Below, one piece after another: positions 1 through 10,092 of a stretch of DNA of 64,000 nucleotides. Each line of letters opens with the position of its first letter. Within the stretch, counting starts at the first letter, position 1. Under the pieces are notes generated by a model, which was given only the letters and a program-made list of their open reading frames with translations, was not told the origin of the DNA and did not search any database. Source of the stretch: Sphingomonas sp. DG1-23 (lineage in GTDB: Bacteria; Pseudomonadota; Alphaproteobacteria; Sphingomonadales; Sphingomonadaceae); assembly GCF_030730875.1 (NCBI RefSeq), contig NZ_JAVAMA010000007.1:124001-188000 (forward strand). The letters are read 5' to 3'. Position numbers and translations under genes: made by a program.

Positions 1-1
1 C

Positions 2-28
2 AACGCGCTCTATCGGGACAGCCTGTGA
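2..28 (+). CDS. C-terminal end of an upstream gene (partial)
   Basis: The first bases read in frame as eight codons ending in TGA at 26-28. This stop overlaps the GTG start of the next gene in a GTGA arrangement, which is the coupling used throughout this window. Only eight residues are visible, so no family can be assigned. It is probably the promoter-proximal partner of the CoA-transferase gene. Confidence 0.4.
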   Translation, partial: NALYRDSL

Positions 29-1173
29 CCGGGCCTGCGAATCCCGGCCTGCTCTCGGGCTTGCTCGTCGTCGAGATCGCGCAATTCCTCGCCGGCCCGT
101 CGGCGGCCCTACGGCTCGGCGATCTCGGCGCACGGGTGATCAAGGTCGAGCGCAAGGGCGCCGGCGACATCTGCCGCAGTCTCTATCTCAGCGACACTGC
201 GGTCGCCGGCGATTCGACTCTGTTCCACGCGATCAACCGCAACAAGGAAAGCATCGCCGCCGACCTCAAGGATCCGGCAGACCTTGCCTTTGTCGATCGG
301 CTGCTCGCGCGTGCCGACGTGGTGATCCACAATTTCCGTCCCGGGGTTGCGGAGCGGCTCGGGATCGGCGTCGAGGCCCTGCGCGCGCGCCATCCGCGGC
401 TGATCGTCGGTACGATCTCGGGCTATGGCGAGGCCGGACCATGGGCGAGCCTGCCGGGCCAGGATCTCCTCGCCCAGGCGCTGTCGGGCGTGATGTGGCT
501 CAACGGCAGCGCCGGCGACGGCCCGGTCCCGGTCGGCCTTTCGGTCGGCGACATGCTCGCCGGCCACGTCCTTGTCGAAGGCGTGCTGGCCGCCTTGGTC
601 CGCCGCGGGATCACCGGCGAGGGCGCGCATATCGCCACCTCGCTGCTCGAGGCATTGGTCGACTTCCAGTTCGAAGTGCTCACCACCTATCTCAACGACG
701 GCCGGCGCCCGCCGCAGCGTGCCGCAGTCGACAATGCGCACGCCTATCTCGCGGCGCCCTACGGCGTGTACCGCACCGCCGACGGCCATCTCGCGCTCGC
801 GATGACTCCGCTCCCGCGGCTGGCCGCGTTACTCGATTTCGAACTTCCCGGCGGGGACGCCGGTTTCGCCAGTCGCGACGCGGTCAAAGAGTCGATCGCC
901 GCGCGGCTGGCGGAGGGCACCAATGCCCGGTGGATGGAATATCTCCGTGCCGACGACATCTGGTGCGCGCCGGTGCTCGACTGGGAGAGCCTGCTGGTGA
1001 CCGAAGCGTTCGACCGGCTCGACCTGCTGCAGACGATCGGCCGCCCCGGCGCGCAGCTCGAGACCACCCGATCGCCGTTACGGATCGACGGTACGCGGCC
1101 CGCCGCCGCGCGTGGCGCGCCTGCGGTCGGCGAACACGATGCGGCGATCCGCAAGGAATTTGGCGCGGCATGA
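25..1173 (+). CDS. CaiB/BaiF family (class III) CoA-transferase
   Basis: This 382-residue protein has the size and motif order of class III CoA-transferases, which move CoA between acyl acids through an aspartyl-CoA thioester. The N-terminus carries the family pattern LxxLRVVEIAQFLAGP-like (here VVEIAQFLAGP) followed by LGDLGARVIKVE. The segment INRNKESIAADLK is typical, and Asp176 in GLSVGDMLAG sits where the family has its catalytic aspartate. The start is GTG, overlapping the preceding TGA. The stop overlaps the ATG of the GH106 gene, so the three genes are translationally coupled. The acyl substrate cannot be read from sequence. Its link with rhamnosidase genes is unusual but may only reflect a shared operon. 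Confidence 0.85.
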   Translation: MTGPANPGLLSGLLVVEIAQFLAGPSAALRLGDLGARVIKVERKGAGDICRSLYLSDTAVAGDSTLFHAINRNKESIAADLKDPADLAFVDRLLARADVVIHNFRPGVAERLGIGVEALRARHPRLIVGTISGYGEAGPWASLPGQDLLAQALSGVMWLNGSAGDGPVPVGLSVGDMLAGHVLVEGVLAALVRRGITGEGAHIATSLLEALVDFQFEVLTTYLNDGRRPPQRAAVDNAHAYLAAPYGVYRTADGHLALAMTPLPRLAALLDFELPGGDAGFASRDAVKESIAARLAEGTNARWMEYLRADDIWCAPVLDWESLLVTEAFDRLDLLQTIGRPGAQLETTRSPLRIDGTRPAAARGAPAVGEHDAAIRKEFGAA

Positions 1174-4100
1174 CCGCGATCGAGGAGACGGGAATGCTGC
1201 TCTCGACCATGAGGGGCGCGCGGCTGCGCGAAGGCGTGGCACTCGCGGCGCTCGCCCTCGCATCGCCCGCAGGCGCGCAGGAGGCGCCATTGTCGGAAGA
1301 AGGCTTTCGCAATCCGCCTGCCGAGGCGCGGCCCAACACGCTTTATTTCTGGATGAACGGCAATGTCTCGCACGAGGGGATCGAGGCCGATCTCCAGTCG
1401 ATCCGCGACGCGGGGTTGGGCGGGGTGATGGCGTTCGACGGCAGCAACGACATTCCGCAGGGCCCGATCCATTATCTTGGCCGCAAGTGGCTCGATCGGA
1501 TGGAGCACATGATCCGGCGCGGTGCCGAGCTTGGGCTCAGCATCGGCATGCACAACGCGCCCGGCTGGTCATCGAGCGGCGGCCCGTGGATCGCGCCGGA
1601 ACAGGCGATGCAGCAGATCGTCTGGACCGAGACGACGACGGACGGCGGCCGCCGCGTCCGGCTCCAGCTCCCGATGCCCTATATCAAGCTGGGCTATTAT
1701 CGTGACGCCGCGGTCGTCGCGTTCCCCGCCTCCGAGGGCGACGAGAGCTATTTCCGCGATCGCGTCGCGGCGGTGCGCGTTGGCGAGACTCCGGTCGAAG
1801 GCATGTTCGACCGCGATCTGCACAGCGCGGTCGAGATCGGCCCCGGCGCGCCGCTGGTGATTGCGATGAAGGCGCCGTTCGCGGCGCAGGCGGTGACGCT
1901 TTATGCCGACAAGCATGTTCCCGCCTTCGACGCGATGGTCGAGGCATCGATCGACGGCACGCTTTGGTATCCGATCGGCAAGGTGACCGTCGCGGTCGAG
2001 CGCGGGATCGAGGCGCCCGGCTCGCTCAATTTTCCCGCGGTGACCGCGAACTATTTCCGCGTGCGCCCGGCCAAGACGGTCAAGCTGGCCGAAGCCCTGT
2101 TCTACGCGACGCCGCGGATCGAGGATTGGGACATCAAGGCCGAGCACACCTATCGCCGCGGCACCCCGGTGAGGATTCCCGTCACCGGTACGCCCGTCGA
2201 CCATGCGATCGATCCTGCAAAGGTGATCGATCTCACCGCGAAGGTCGACGCCGCGGGCAATCTCGACTGGAACGCGCCCAAGGGGCGCTGGACGATCCTG
2301 CGGCTGGGACATACCCCCACCGGCAAGATCAATGTCGCCGCCTCGCAATCTGGAAGCGGGCTCGAGGTCGACAAGTTGAGCGCTGCGGCGCTCGACCATC
2401 AATTCGCCAGCAGCACCGCCAAGGTCGTCGCCGCGGCGGGCAAGCATGCCGGCAAGGCCTTCGGCGCGATCGAAGTCGACAGCTACGAAGCCGGAATGCA
2501 GAACTGGAGCGCCGGGCTCCCCGAGGCGTTCCGCACGCGCAAGGGCTATGCGCTGCTGCCGTATCTGCCGGCGCTCGCCGGCCGGGTGGTGGGCAGCGCC
2601 GATATCTCCGACCGCTTCCTCTTCGATTTCCGGCGGACGCTCGCCGAATTGATGTCGGACAATTATTACGGCCGTCTTCGCCGCCACGTGAACGCTGCCG
2701 GCATGCGACTGCTCGTCGAAGGCTATGGCCCGGGTCCGCTCGACGAGCTCGAAGTCAGCGGCAAGGCCGATGTGCCGATGACCGAATTCTGGACGCGCAC
2801 GCCGTGGACCGACAATCGCGTCGTCAAGATGGTCGCCTCCGCCGCGCACATCTACGGCAAGAAGGTGGTCGCCGCGGAGGCGTTCACCGGCGAGGCCGAG
2901 ACCAGCCGCTGGATGGACTATCCCTATGCGATGAAGGCGCTGGGCGATCAGATGTTCGTCCAAGGGTTCAACCAGATCTATTTCCACCGCTACGCGCACC
3001 AGCCGAACATTCATGCGGTGCCCGGAATGACGATGGGGCCATGGGGCATCAATCTCGATCGCACCAACACCTGGTTCGCGCAGAGCCGCCCGTGGATGGA
3101 GTATCTCGCGCGCAGCCAGCATCTGCTGCGGCAGGGCAATTACGCGGCCGACATCCTGTTTTTCGTGACCGAGGAGAGTCCCAACGAGGCCGAATATGTC
3201 CGGCCCGACGCCTCGCCCGATTCGAGCCCCTTGCTCGCCAAATATATGAATCCGGCGATCCCGGCGGGATATAATTTCGACCATGTGAATGCCGAGGTGC
3301 TGCTTACCCGCGCCAAGGTGGAGGATGGCCGGATCGTTCTCCCCAACGGTGCAGCGTATCGCCTGCTCGTCCTTCCCGACACGCTCGACAGCATGACCCC
3401 CGCATTGGCCATGCGACTGCGCGAGATGGTCGAGCAGGGACTCGTGCTGCTCGGCCCCAAGCCACGGCATTCGATGACCCTGGTTGGCGGCGTGAAGGCG
3501 GAGGTCGGGTTTCGCGATGCCGTCGATGCGATCTGGGGCGACGCCGCCGCACCGCGCAAGGTCGGCCGCGGCCGCGTTTATGCGAGCGGGACGATCCAGC
3601 GAGTGCTCGACGATATCGGCCTGGCCCCCGATGCACGCTGCACCACCGCGAGCCCGGACGGGCAAGTCCGCTGGCTGCACCGCAAGCTCGACGAAGGCGA
3701 CCTCTATTTCGTCGCCAATCGCCAGCGGCGGCCGGAGCAGGCGACCTGCAGCTTCCGCGTCTCGGGCAAGGCCCCGGAATTATGGGATCCCGAGACCGGC
3801 ACGGTTCGCAAAGTCGCGGTCTATGCCGATACCGACGGCCGGACGACGCTGCCGATCGATCTCAGTCATGTCGGGTCGACCTTCGTGCTGTTTCGCAACG
3901 CCGCCGCGCGGCCGCCGCTCGCCTGGGCGGCGAGAGACGGCGCGCGCTTTGCCGACACCGCCGCTGCCGCGCCGGCGCGCATGGTCGCCCCTTCGGACAG
4001 TTTCACCATCTCGGCCTGGGCCAAGCCCGACACCAATTTGCGGGTGATGCCCAGGGAGGCAGTGAAGGGGCGGATAGACGAGACCGGCAAATCGTGGCTT

Positions 4101-5237
4101 ATCCCCGCACGCTCGGGCCGCGACATGCATGGCCCGGATACCGCGGTGGCGGGGCTCGCGGTCGGCCGTAACGGCGCGTTCGTGATCGAGCGAGTCTCGC
4201 CCGAGCAAGTGGCTGCGGTGCTGGTCGCGAATATGCCCGTGTCGGGCTGGACCCATTTCGCTCTGGTCTATGACAAGGGCGTACCGAGCCTGTTCATCGA
4301 CGGCAAATTGGTGCGCACCGGGCAACGCTCGGGTCGGAGAGTCTTTGCCGGGGGTGGCGATCCGCCTTCGGACCTCGGCGTCACTTATTTCTTCGAAGGC
4401 AATGAGACCGCACGCGAGACGGTGGCGCGCGCGCTCTCCGCCAGCGAGATCGCTGCGCTCGCCGCGAAAGGCCCGCCCGCACCCGCGCTGGCGGTTCCTC
4501 CCGCTGAGCTTTCGGTGACCGGGTCAGGTCTGGCCGCGCGGATATGGCAATCGGGCCGCTACGCTCTCAGCGACGGCACTGCCTTCACTGCCGAGATTGC
4601 GGCGCCGCGTACCGTCACCGGGCCTTGGCAAATCGACTTCCAGAAGGATCGCGGTGCGCCCGCCTCGATCACTTTGCCGAAGCTCGAATCGCTCAGTCGC
4701 AACGCCGATCCGCGCGTCCGCTATTTCTCGGGCACCGCAATCTATCGCCGCACGATCGAGGTGCCCGCGGCGGCATTGCGGGACGGGCGCCGCGTCTATC
4801 TCGATCTCGGTCGGGTCGAGGTGTTGTCGAGCGTCAAGGTCAACGGCACGCCGCTCGGGGTGGCGTGGAAGGAGCCGTACCGTGTCGACATCACCGATGT
4901 CGCACGTCCCGGCGCCAACCATGTCGAACTGGCGGTCACGAGTCTCTGGCCCAATCGCCTGATCGGCGACGCCAGGCTCCCCGACCCTGACAAATATGTC
5001 CCTGGCGAATGGCCGGTCGGCGATACGGTGGCAGCCGATGGAAGCCGCAAGCCCAGATTCGCCGGCAAGCTCGCCGCGCTTCCCGCTTGGTATCGTGAAG
5101 GCAAGCCGATGCCGAAAGGCGAGCGCGTCACCTTCGCGACGTGGAAATTCTTCGATGCGGACGAGCCCTTGCTCGATTCTGGACTGCTCGGGCCGGTGCG
5201 GCTGGTGTTCGCCGAAGATCGGGCGTTCGGAAAATGA
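1170..5237 (+). CDS. Secreted GH106-type alpha-L-rhamnosidase
   Basis: The product is about 1355 residues and belongs to the glycoside hydrolase 106 family, which releases alpha-linked L-rhamnose from plant or microbial polysaccharides and glycosides. A signal peptide is visible after the second possible Met (ATG 1194), with a hydrophobic AALALASPAGA stretch. The N-terminal part has the family pattern NTLYFWMNGNVS, GVMAFDG and GMHNAPGWSSSGGPWI. Glu440 in EVDSYEAG and Glu570 in AAEAFTG lie 130 residues apart, matching the spacing of the catalytic glutamate pair of characterised GH106 enzymes. A LamG-like segment (around nt 3990-4460) and a GH2-like sugar-binding beta-sandwich (around nt 4620-5230) follow. 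ATG 1170 overlaps the upstream TGA. ATG 1194 is the alternative start and gives a better signal peptide. It was probably exported to the periplasm or surface. Confidence 0.88.
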   Translation: MTAIEETGMLLSTMRGARLREGVALAALALASPAGAQEAPLSEEGFRNPPAEARPNTLYFWMNGNVSHEGIEADLQSIRDAGLGGVMAFDGSNDIPQGPIHYLGRKWLDRMEHMIRRGAELGLSIGMHNAPGWSSSGGPWIAPEQAMQQIVWTETTTDGGRRVRLQLPMPYIKLGYYRDAAVVAFPASEGDESYFRDRVAAVRVGETPVEGMFDRDLHSAVEIGPGAPLVIAMKAPFAAQAVTLYADKHVPAFDAMVEASIDGTLWYPIGKVTVAVERGIEAPGSLNFPAVTANYFRVRPAKTVKLAEALFYATPRIEDWDIKAEHTYRRGTPVRIPVTGTPVDHAIDPAKVIDLTAKVDAAGNLDWNAPKGRWTILRLGHTPTGKINVAASQSGSGLEVDKLSAAALDHQFASSTAKVVAAAGKHAGKAFGAIEVDSYEAGMQNWSAGLPEAFRTRKGYALLPYLPALAGRVVGSADISDRFLFDFRRTLAELMSDNYYGRLRRHVNAAGMRLLVEGYGPGPLDELEVSGKADVPMTEFWTRTPWTDNRVVKMVASAAHIYGKKVVAAEAFTGEAETSRWMDYPYAMKALGDQMFVQGFNQIYFHRYAHQPNIHAVPGMTMGPWGINLDRTNTWFAQSRPWMEYLARSQHLLRQGNYAADILFFVTEESPNEAEYVRPDASPDSSPLLAKYMNPAIPAGYNFDHVNAEVLLTRAKVEDGRIVLPNGAAYRLLVLPDTLDSMTPALAMRLREMVEQGLVLLGPKPRHSMTLVGGVKAEVGFRDAVDAIWGDAAAPRKVGRGRVYASGTIQRVLDDIGLAPDARCTTASPDGQVRWLHRKLDEGDLYFVANRQRRPEQATCSFRVSGKAPELWDPETGTVRKVAVYADTDGRTTLPIDLSHVGSTFVLFRNAAARPPLAWAARDGARFADTAAAAPARMVAPSDSFTISAWAKPDTNLRVMPREAVKGRIDETGKSWLIPARSGRDMHGPDTAVAGLAVGRNGAFVIERVSPEQVAAVLVANMPVSGWTHFALVYDKGVPSLFIDGKLVRTGQRSGRRVFAGGGDPPSDLGVTYFFEGNETARETVARALSASEIAALAAKGPPAPALAVPPAELSVTGSGLAARIWQSGRYALSDGTAFTAEIAAPRTVTGPWQIDFQKDRGAPASITLPKLESLSRNADPRVRYFSGTAIYRRTIEVPAAALRDGRRVYLDLGRVEVLSSVKVNGTPLGVAWKEPYRVDITDVARPGANHVELAVTSLWPNRLIGDARLPDPDKYVPGEWPVGDTVAADGSRKPRFAGKLAALPAWYREGKPMPKGERVTFATWKFFDADEPLLDSGLLGPVRLVFAEDRAFGK

Positions 5238-7459
5238 GCCGGCTCGCGGGTACCGGCATTGCAATAAGTCTCGCGGCGCTCTGCGGCACGGCCAATGCCC
5301 AACCGACCACGCCGGCCGCCGGACCGGACTGGGCACCCTTCGTCGTCGATCATTTCGCGCGGACCGATTCGTCCGCCGATGTCCGCTTTCTGCTCGACGG
5401 CCCGGCGGGCAAATACGGCCATGTCCGCCCGCGCGACGGGCATCTCTATCTGCCCGACGGCCGGCGCTTTCGCTGCTGGGGCGTCAATCTGACCGGCTGG
5501 ACGCCGGGCGGCGCGGAAATCCCGCCCAATCGCGAGGCGAAGATCTTTGCGGCACAACTCGCGCGGCTCGGCGTGAACTGCGTCCGCTTCCATTTCCTCG
5601 ACATGCCCGACCAGTCCCGACTGCGCGAAGAGAAGGGGCCTACCGGCGATCCGGAGCCGGTGACCCACGCTCCGGTCGGCCTGATCGACAGCCGCCGCGA
5701 CGACACCGCACACTTCAATCCTGAGCAGCTCGATCGGCTCGACTATTTCTTTGCCCAGCTCAAGGCCAACGGCATCTATGCCAATATCAACCTCAATGTC
5801 GGCCACACATGGAAGCCGGGAGATGGCGTGCCCGATGCCGAACTGATCGGCGTCGCCAAGGCCTATACCTATTTCGGCCCCGAGTTGATCGCGCGGCAGA
5901 AGGACTATGCCCGCCAGCTGCTGGGCCACGTCAATCGCTATACCGGGCTGCGCTATGCCGACGATCCCGCGGTGGTCATCGTCGAGATCCTCAACGAGAA
6001 TTCGCTGCTCGAATTCTGGATGCGCAACTGGTTTCGTGGCGAATTGGGCGGGAGCGAACCGCGGCGCCAGCTCGATCTCACGCCGCATTATCTCGCGCTG
6101 CTGACGCGCGAATATAATGATTGGCTCGGCACGCACCGCTCGGTTTCCGAACTGGCGGCGCTGCGCAAAGAGGCAGGCGTGGCGGCCGACGGCGCGATTC
6201 CGCTCACCCGGCCGCAGCAGTTCGATGCCGCCTCGAAACTGCGCTTTTACGGCGAAGCGCAGTTCCTGATGGACCGCGAAGCCGCTTTTTTCCGCGATAT
6301 GGAGGCTTTCCTGCGCGACGACCTCGGGGTGAAGGCCAATGTCGTCGCCACCGCCGACCACAGCTATTTCATTCCCGGCCAGCCCCTGCTGACGAGCACC
6401 GCGCAGCACGACATCATCGACGCGCACGTCTATTGGCAGCATCCCGCGATCTACGGCGCGCGCAACACCCCGATGGTCAATGCGCCGCTCGATTCGATCC
6501 TCCAGAAGCTGTCGCGCACCGCGATGGCGGGAAAGCCGTTCACCGTCAGCGAGGTCAACGAGCCGTTCCCGAACGAATATGATGCCGAGCTCATCCCGGT
6601 GCTCGCCGCCTATGCGTCGCTGCAGGATTGGGACGGCATCTTCTTCTACACCTTCGAGGCGCAGCTCGAGGGCGAGCGCAAGGGGCTGATCGGCGACCAT
6701 TTCGACATCGCCCAGCATCCCGCCAAGCTCGCGCAATTGCCGGCGGGAGCGATGATGTTCCTGCGCGGCGACGTCGCGGCGGCGCGCCAGGTCGCGCTGC
6801 GCAGCTACTCTGCGGAGCAGATCTACGAACAGATGCGCATGCCGATATCGGCGATGCCGTCGTTCACGCCGGGCTATCCCGACGCGCTGCCGCTCGTGCA
6901 CAATACGCGGATCAAGTGCCTGAAATGCGTGCCGTCATTGCCGAAACCGGTCGAGGGCCGTTCGGAGATCTTCGCGGACACCGGCGAACTCGCGTGGCGC
7001 ACCCGCGACGGGCGCGACGGGCTGGTCCGCATCGATACCCCGCGGAGCCAGGCGCTGGTCGGTTTCGTCAAGGCCAATGCGGTCGGCACGCGCAACCTCG
7101 CGGCGGACATCGCCAACGACTTCGCCGCACTGACGCTGTCGTCACTCGACGGCAAGCCGGTCGACCGGTCGGATCTGATGCTGCTCACCACCAGCGCCCG
7201 CGCCGCCAATACCGGCTCTGAGTGGAATGCGCGGCGTTCGGTCTATTCCAGATGGGGCGAGGCGCCGTCGCTGATCGAGCCGGTGCGTGGCTGGATCCAG
7301 CTTCGCGATCTCAAGGGGCCGGTCGAAGTCACGGCGACGGCGCTAGACGGCGCCGCCAGGCCGCTCGCCACGATCAAGGGGCGGCTGATCGAGACCGGCT
7401 GGGAACTGCCGATCGGCAACCCCGCCACGACATCCTACCTGATCCGCGTTCACCGCTGA
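5234..7459 (+). CDS. Secreted GH5-like (clan GH-A TIM-barrel) glycosidase
   Basis: The start ATG overlaps the TGA of the GH106 gene. The 741-residue product begins with a signal peptide (GIAISLAALCGTANAQ). Its barrel domain has features of clan GH-A cellulase-fold enzymes: LARLGVNCVRFHFLDM near residue 120, an acid/base candidate Glu255 in VEILNEN, and a nucleophile candidate Glu440 in TVSEVNEP. A C-terminal beta-rich domain of about 200 residues follows. Pairing with an alpha-L-rhamnosidase suggests both act on the same rhamnose-containing polysaccharide, for example rhamnogalacturonan or a sphingan-like polymer. The actual substrate is inference. The gene ends immediately next to the stop codon of the convergent dld gene, with no bases between. 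Confidence 0.8.
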   Translation: MSRLAGTGIAISLAALCGTANAQPTTPAAGPDWAPFVVDHFARTDSSADVRFLLDGPAGKYGHVRPRDGHLYLPDGRRFRCWGVNLTGWTPGGAEIPPNREAKIFAAQLARLGVNCVRFHFLDMPDQSRLREEKGPTGDPEPVTHAPVGLIDSRRDDTAHFNPEQLDRLDYFFAQLKANGIYANINLNVGHTWKPGDGVPDAELIGVAKAYTYFGPELIARQKDYARQLLGHVNRYTGLRYADDPAVVIVEILNENSLLEFWMRNWFRGELGGSEPRRQLDLTPHYLALLTREYNDWLGTHRSVSELAALRKEAGVAADGAIPLTRPQQFDAASKLRFYGEAQFLMDREAAFFRDMEAFLRDDLGVKANVVATADHSYFIPGQPLLTSTAQHDIIDAHVYWQHPAIYGARNTPMVNAPLDSILQKLSRTAMAGKPFTVSEVNEPFPNEYDAELIPVLAAYASLQDWDGIFFYTFEAQLEGERKGLIGDHFDIAQHPAKLAQLPAGAMMFLRGDVAAARQVALRSYSAEQIYEQMRMPISAMPSFTPGYPDALPLVHNTRIKCLKCVPSLPKPVEGRSEIFADTGELAWRTRDGRDGLVRIDTPRSQALVGFVKANAVGTRNLAADIANDFAALTLSSLDGKPVDRSDLMLLTTSARAANTGSEWNARRSVYSRWGEAPSLIEPVRGWIQLRDLKGPVEVTATALDGAARPLATIKGRLIETGWELPIGNPATTSYLIRVHR

Positions 7460-9184
7460 CTATCGCCACCAGGCGCGCTTCGAAGTCTGGCCGATGCCGG
7501 GATTGAAGCCGTTGGCGGGATCGAGCGCGCGATAGAATTCCGCCAGCGCCGGCTTGGCCTTGTAGAGATGGCCGACATTGTGCTCGGCCGGATATTCGGC
7601 GCCGCGCGTATCGAGCAACTGCCACATCGCGCGTTCGATCGCGGCGGGATCCGCGCCCTTCCGGACGACATAGTCGTGGTGGAAGACGTGGCAGAAGAAA
7701 TGGCCGTAATAGAGCGCGTGCACCACGTCCTCGGCGATCTCCGGGGACAGCGCCTCGACCCAGTTTCGTTCGTTGCGGGGAAGCGCGATGTCGAGCGCGA
7801 TGATCCCGCCGGTCGCATCGGCGTGGATCGTCCGGTAGCGCACCGCTGCGCCTGCCGCGGCGAAGCGATGCAGGAACGCCTTCTCGCCTTCTTCCGTGGT
7901 GCAGGTGAAGAAGTCGCCGTCGGCGGTGGGGAAGATGGTGCCGAAATAGCCCGCAGCCTCTTTGATCCCCGCGCCGGCCATCCGCACGATCAGATGATGC
8001 TCGAAGCGGTCGCGGAAGTGCTTCATCCGCCGCGGCAGATGGTCGGGGAAGACGCGGCTCAGCGCCTGCAGGATCCGGTCGCTCGCGTCCCCTGCGATCC
8101 CGAGCCGCGCGGCCAACGCGTCCACCTTCGCCTTGACCGCGTAGAGCATGGGGAGGCGGTCGGTACCGAGGATCTGGACGGCGAGGAAGCTGTCCTTGCC
8201 GTAGCGTTCGGCGATGTCGAAACAGTCGCGATGCATATATTCGCCGGCGACGGGAAGGTTCTCGAAGCTTCCGAGAATATGCCGACGGATGCGGGTCAGT
8301 TCGTCGGGGTCGTTGGTGCCGATATAGAAGACGCGCGTGTCGTCGTCCTTGGGAAAAGTGTCGAGCCGCACCGCGAACAGCGCCAGTTTGCCGGCGCTGC
8401 CCGAGCCCTCGAACAGGCATTGCGGATCGGCGTTGAACCGTGCCGGCACTTCGGAATCGATCTCGCGGACGCGGCGCGCATAGTCGCGGTCCGACGCGCG
8501 TCGCGTAGGATCCATGTCGATGTCGGCTTCGTCGAAGCTGCCGCGCTCTAGTTGCTCAAGCATCTGCTCGGGAGAACCCTCGAGGTGAATCCCGAGATGA
8601 TTGACCAGCCGTAGTGCGCCATCCTCGCCGCGCTGCGCGTACAGTGCCAGCTCGGTGAAGGCGGGGCCGCGGCGGATCAGCGCCCCGCCGCTATTGTTGC
8701 AGATTCCGCCGATCACCGAAGCGCCGATACAGGAGGAGCCGATCACCGAATGGGGCTCACGGCCGAGCGGCGTCAATGCCGCCTCGAGTTCGAAGAGCGT
8801 GGTTCCCGGCAGGCAGACGACCTGACGCCCCGCGTCGATCAAATGCACCCCGGAAACCGCGACCGGGCTGATGATCACGATGTCGCGATCATAATCGTCG
8901 CCCGCCGGAGTCGAGCCGCCGGTGAGGCCGGTATTCGCCGCCTGCAGGATGACGATCTTGTCCGCCGCGACGCAGGCCTCGAGCACCCGCCACATCTCCA
9001 CCAGCGTGCGCGGGCGAACCACGGCGAGCGCGGCGCCCTCGCCGAAGCGATAGCCGGTGCGAAAAGGTCGGGTCTTCGCAGGATCGGTCAGGACCCGGGC
9101 TCTGCCGACGATACGGCGGAGGCCAGCGAGGAACTCGGGCCGCGAAAGCAGACTGACAGGGCTTGAAACGCTGGACGGGCTCAT
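7460..9184 (-). CDS. dld: Quinone-dependent D-lactate dehydrogenase
   Basis: The 574-residue protein matches the length of the E. coli-type membrane-associated D-lactate dehydrogenase, a flavoenzyme that oxidises D-lactate to pyruvate and passes electrons to quinone. The N-terminal FAD-binding (PCMH-type) domain shows ILQAANTGLTGGSTP and VIGSSCIGASVIGGICNNSGG. The C-terminal membrane-binding region contains RMKHFRDRFEHHLIVRMAG and the end motif HNVGHLYKA. The ATG at 9184 gives the expected N-terminus; further upstream the frame codes for no recognisable sequence. It lies downstream of an IclR regulator on the same strand, 76 bases away, suggesting IclR-linked control. Lactate may come from sugar breakdown, but this link is inference. 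Confidence 0.95.
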   Translation of the reverse strand: MSPSSVSSPVSLLSRPEFLAGLRRIVGRARVLTDPAKTRPFRTGYRFGEGAALAVVRPRTLVEMWRVLEACVAADKIVILQAANTGLTGGSTPAGDDYDRDIVIISPVAVSGVHLIDAGRQVVCLPGTTLFELEAALTPLGREPHSVIGSSCIGASVIGGICNNSGGALIRRGPAFTELALYAQRGEDGALRLVNHLGIHLEGSPEQMLEQLERGSFDEADIDMDPTRRASDRDYARRVREIDSEVPARFNADPQCLFEGSGSAGKLALFAVRLDTFPKDDDTRVFYIGTNDPDELTRIRRHILGSFENLPVAGEYMHRDCFDIAERYGKDSFLAVQILGTDRLPMLYAVKAKVDALAARLGIAGDASDRILQALSRVFPDHLPRRMKHFRDRFEHHLIVRMAGAGIKEAAGYFGTIFPTADGDFFTCTTEEGEKAFLHRFAAAGAAVRYRTIHADATGGIIALDIALPRNERNWVEALSPEIAEDVVHALYYGHFFCHVFHHDYVVRKGADPAAIERAMWQLLDTRGAEYPAEHNVGHLYKAKPALAEFYRALDPANGFNPGIGQTSKRAWWR

Positions 9185-9260
9185 GACGAACGATGCCGTT
9201 GGAAAGGAATTAGGGGAGCGACCGCCAGGGTCGAAGCGAAACGGCGTCTGGATCCCGGTG

Positions 9261-10052
9261 TCACGCCGGAACTTGCAGACACTTCCCTTGCCAGCCCAGC
9301 CCGGCGCTGATCTCGTGCACCGTCCGGATAACTTCGGGTGCGATCTCCCGCATCCTTTGATCGTCGAGATATTGCACCGGGCTCGCGACGCTGATCGCCG
9401 CGACGATCGCGCCGGTGGCGTCGCGAACCGGTGCCGCGACCGACCGGATGCAATCGTCGCTGGTGCTGCGATGCAGCACCACGCCGGCCGTCGCATGGAC
9501 GTACATCTCTTCGAATGCGACGGGCGCGTCGATTGCCTGATCCGCCTGCGCCAGCGCGAACAGCCGCCGCCAGCTCATCGGCGTGTCGTCGAGCATCAAG
9601 GCCTTGCCGAGTCCGGTGTCGGCGAGCGGACGGCGCGCGCCTGGCCGGGTGGCGACTTCGATGCGCTGCCTGCCCATCGCCCTGTGCACATGGAGCGCCA
9701 TGTCGCCGTGCCGCGCACCGACGAAGACGCAAAGCCCGATGGCGTCGCACAGTGCCTCCGCGCCCGTACGCGCCACGCCGAGTACGTCGGTCTGTTCCTG
9801 CGCGAGAAAGCCGAGCTGGACGACCTTGGGGCCGAGCGCCAGCCGTCCATGCGGCAGCTTTTTCAGGAATCCGCGATCGACGAGCGCATAGGTCAATCGC
9901 TGCGTGGTGGGAAAGGTGAGGTCCAGCCGATCGGAGACTTCGGCGATGCGCAGCGGCTGGCCGCTAAGCTGGTCGAGAATGTCGAGACCTCGGGTCAGGG
10001 TCTGGCTGCCGGGACGCTCGCGGGCGGCACCCGTCGCGGGCTCAGTCATCAT
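9261..10052 (-). CDS. IclR family transcriptional regulator
   Basis: The 263-residue protein has an N-terminal winged helix (TLTRGLDILDQLSGQPL, then a recognition-helix region DLTFPTTQRLTYALVDRGFL) followed by an IclR effector-binding domain (GARHGDMALHVHRAMG, GLGKALML, AAPVRDATGAIVAAISV). IclR proteins bind small carboxylates or aromatic acids and control nearby catabolic genes. It lies 40 bases downstream of the FCD-GntR gene and 76 bases upstream of dld, all on the - strand, so a role in lactate or sugar-acid metabolism is plausible. A second Met immediately follows the first; either could be used. Confidence 0.92.
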   Translation of the reverse strand: MMTEPATGAARERPGSQTLTRGLDILDQLSGQPLRIAEVSDRLDLTFPTTQRLTYALVDRGFLKKLPHGRLALGPKVVQLGFLAQEQTDVLGVARTGAEALCDAIGLCVFVGARHGDMALHVHRAMGRQRIEVATRPGARRPLADTGLGKALMLDDTPMSWRRLFALAQADQAIDAPVAFEEMYVHATAGVVLHRSTSDDCIRSVAAPVRDATGAIVAAISVASPVQYLDDQRMREIAPEVIRTVHEISAGLGWQGKCLQVPA

Positions 10053-10092
10053 GGGTTTCCACGGGCACCTTCATCGGCATGATACCGCCACC

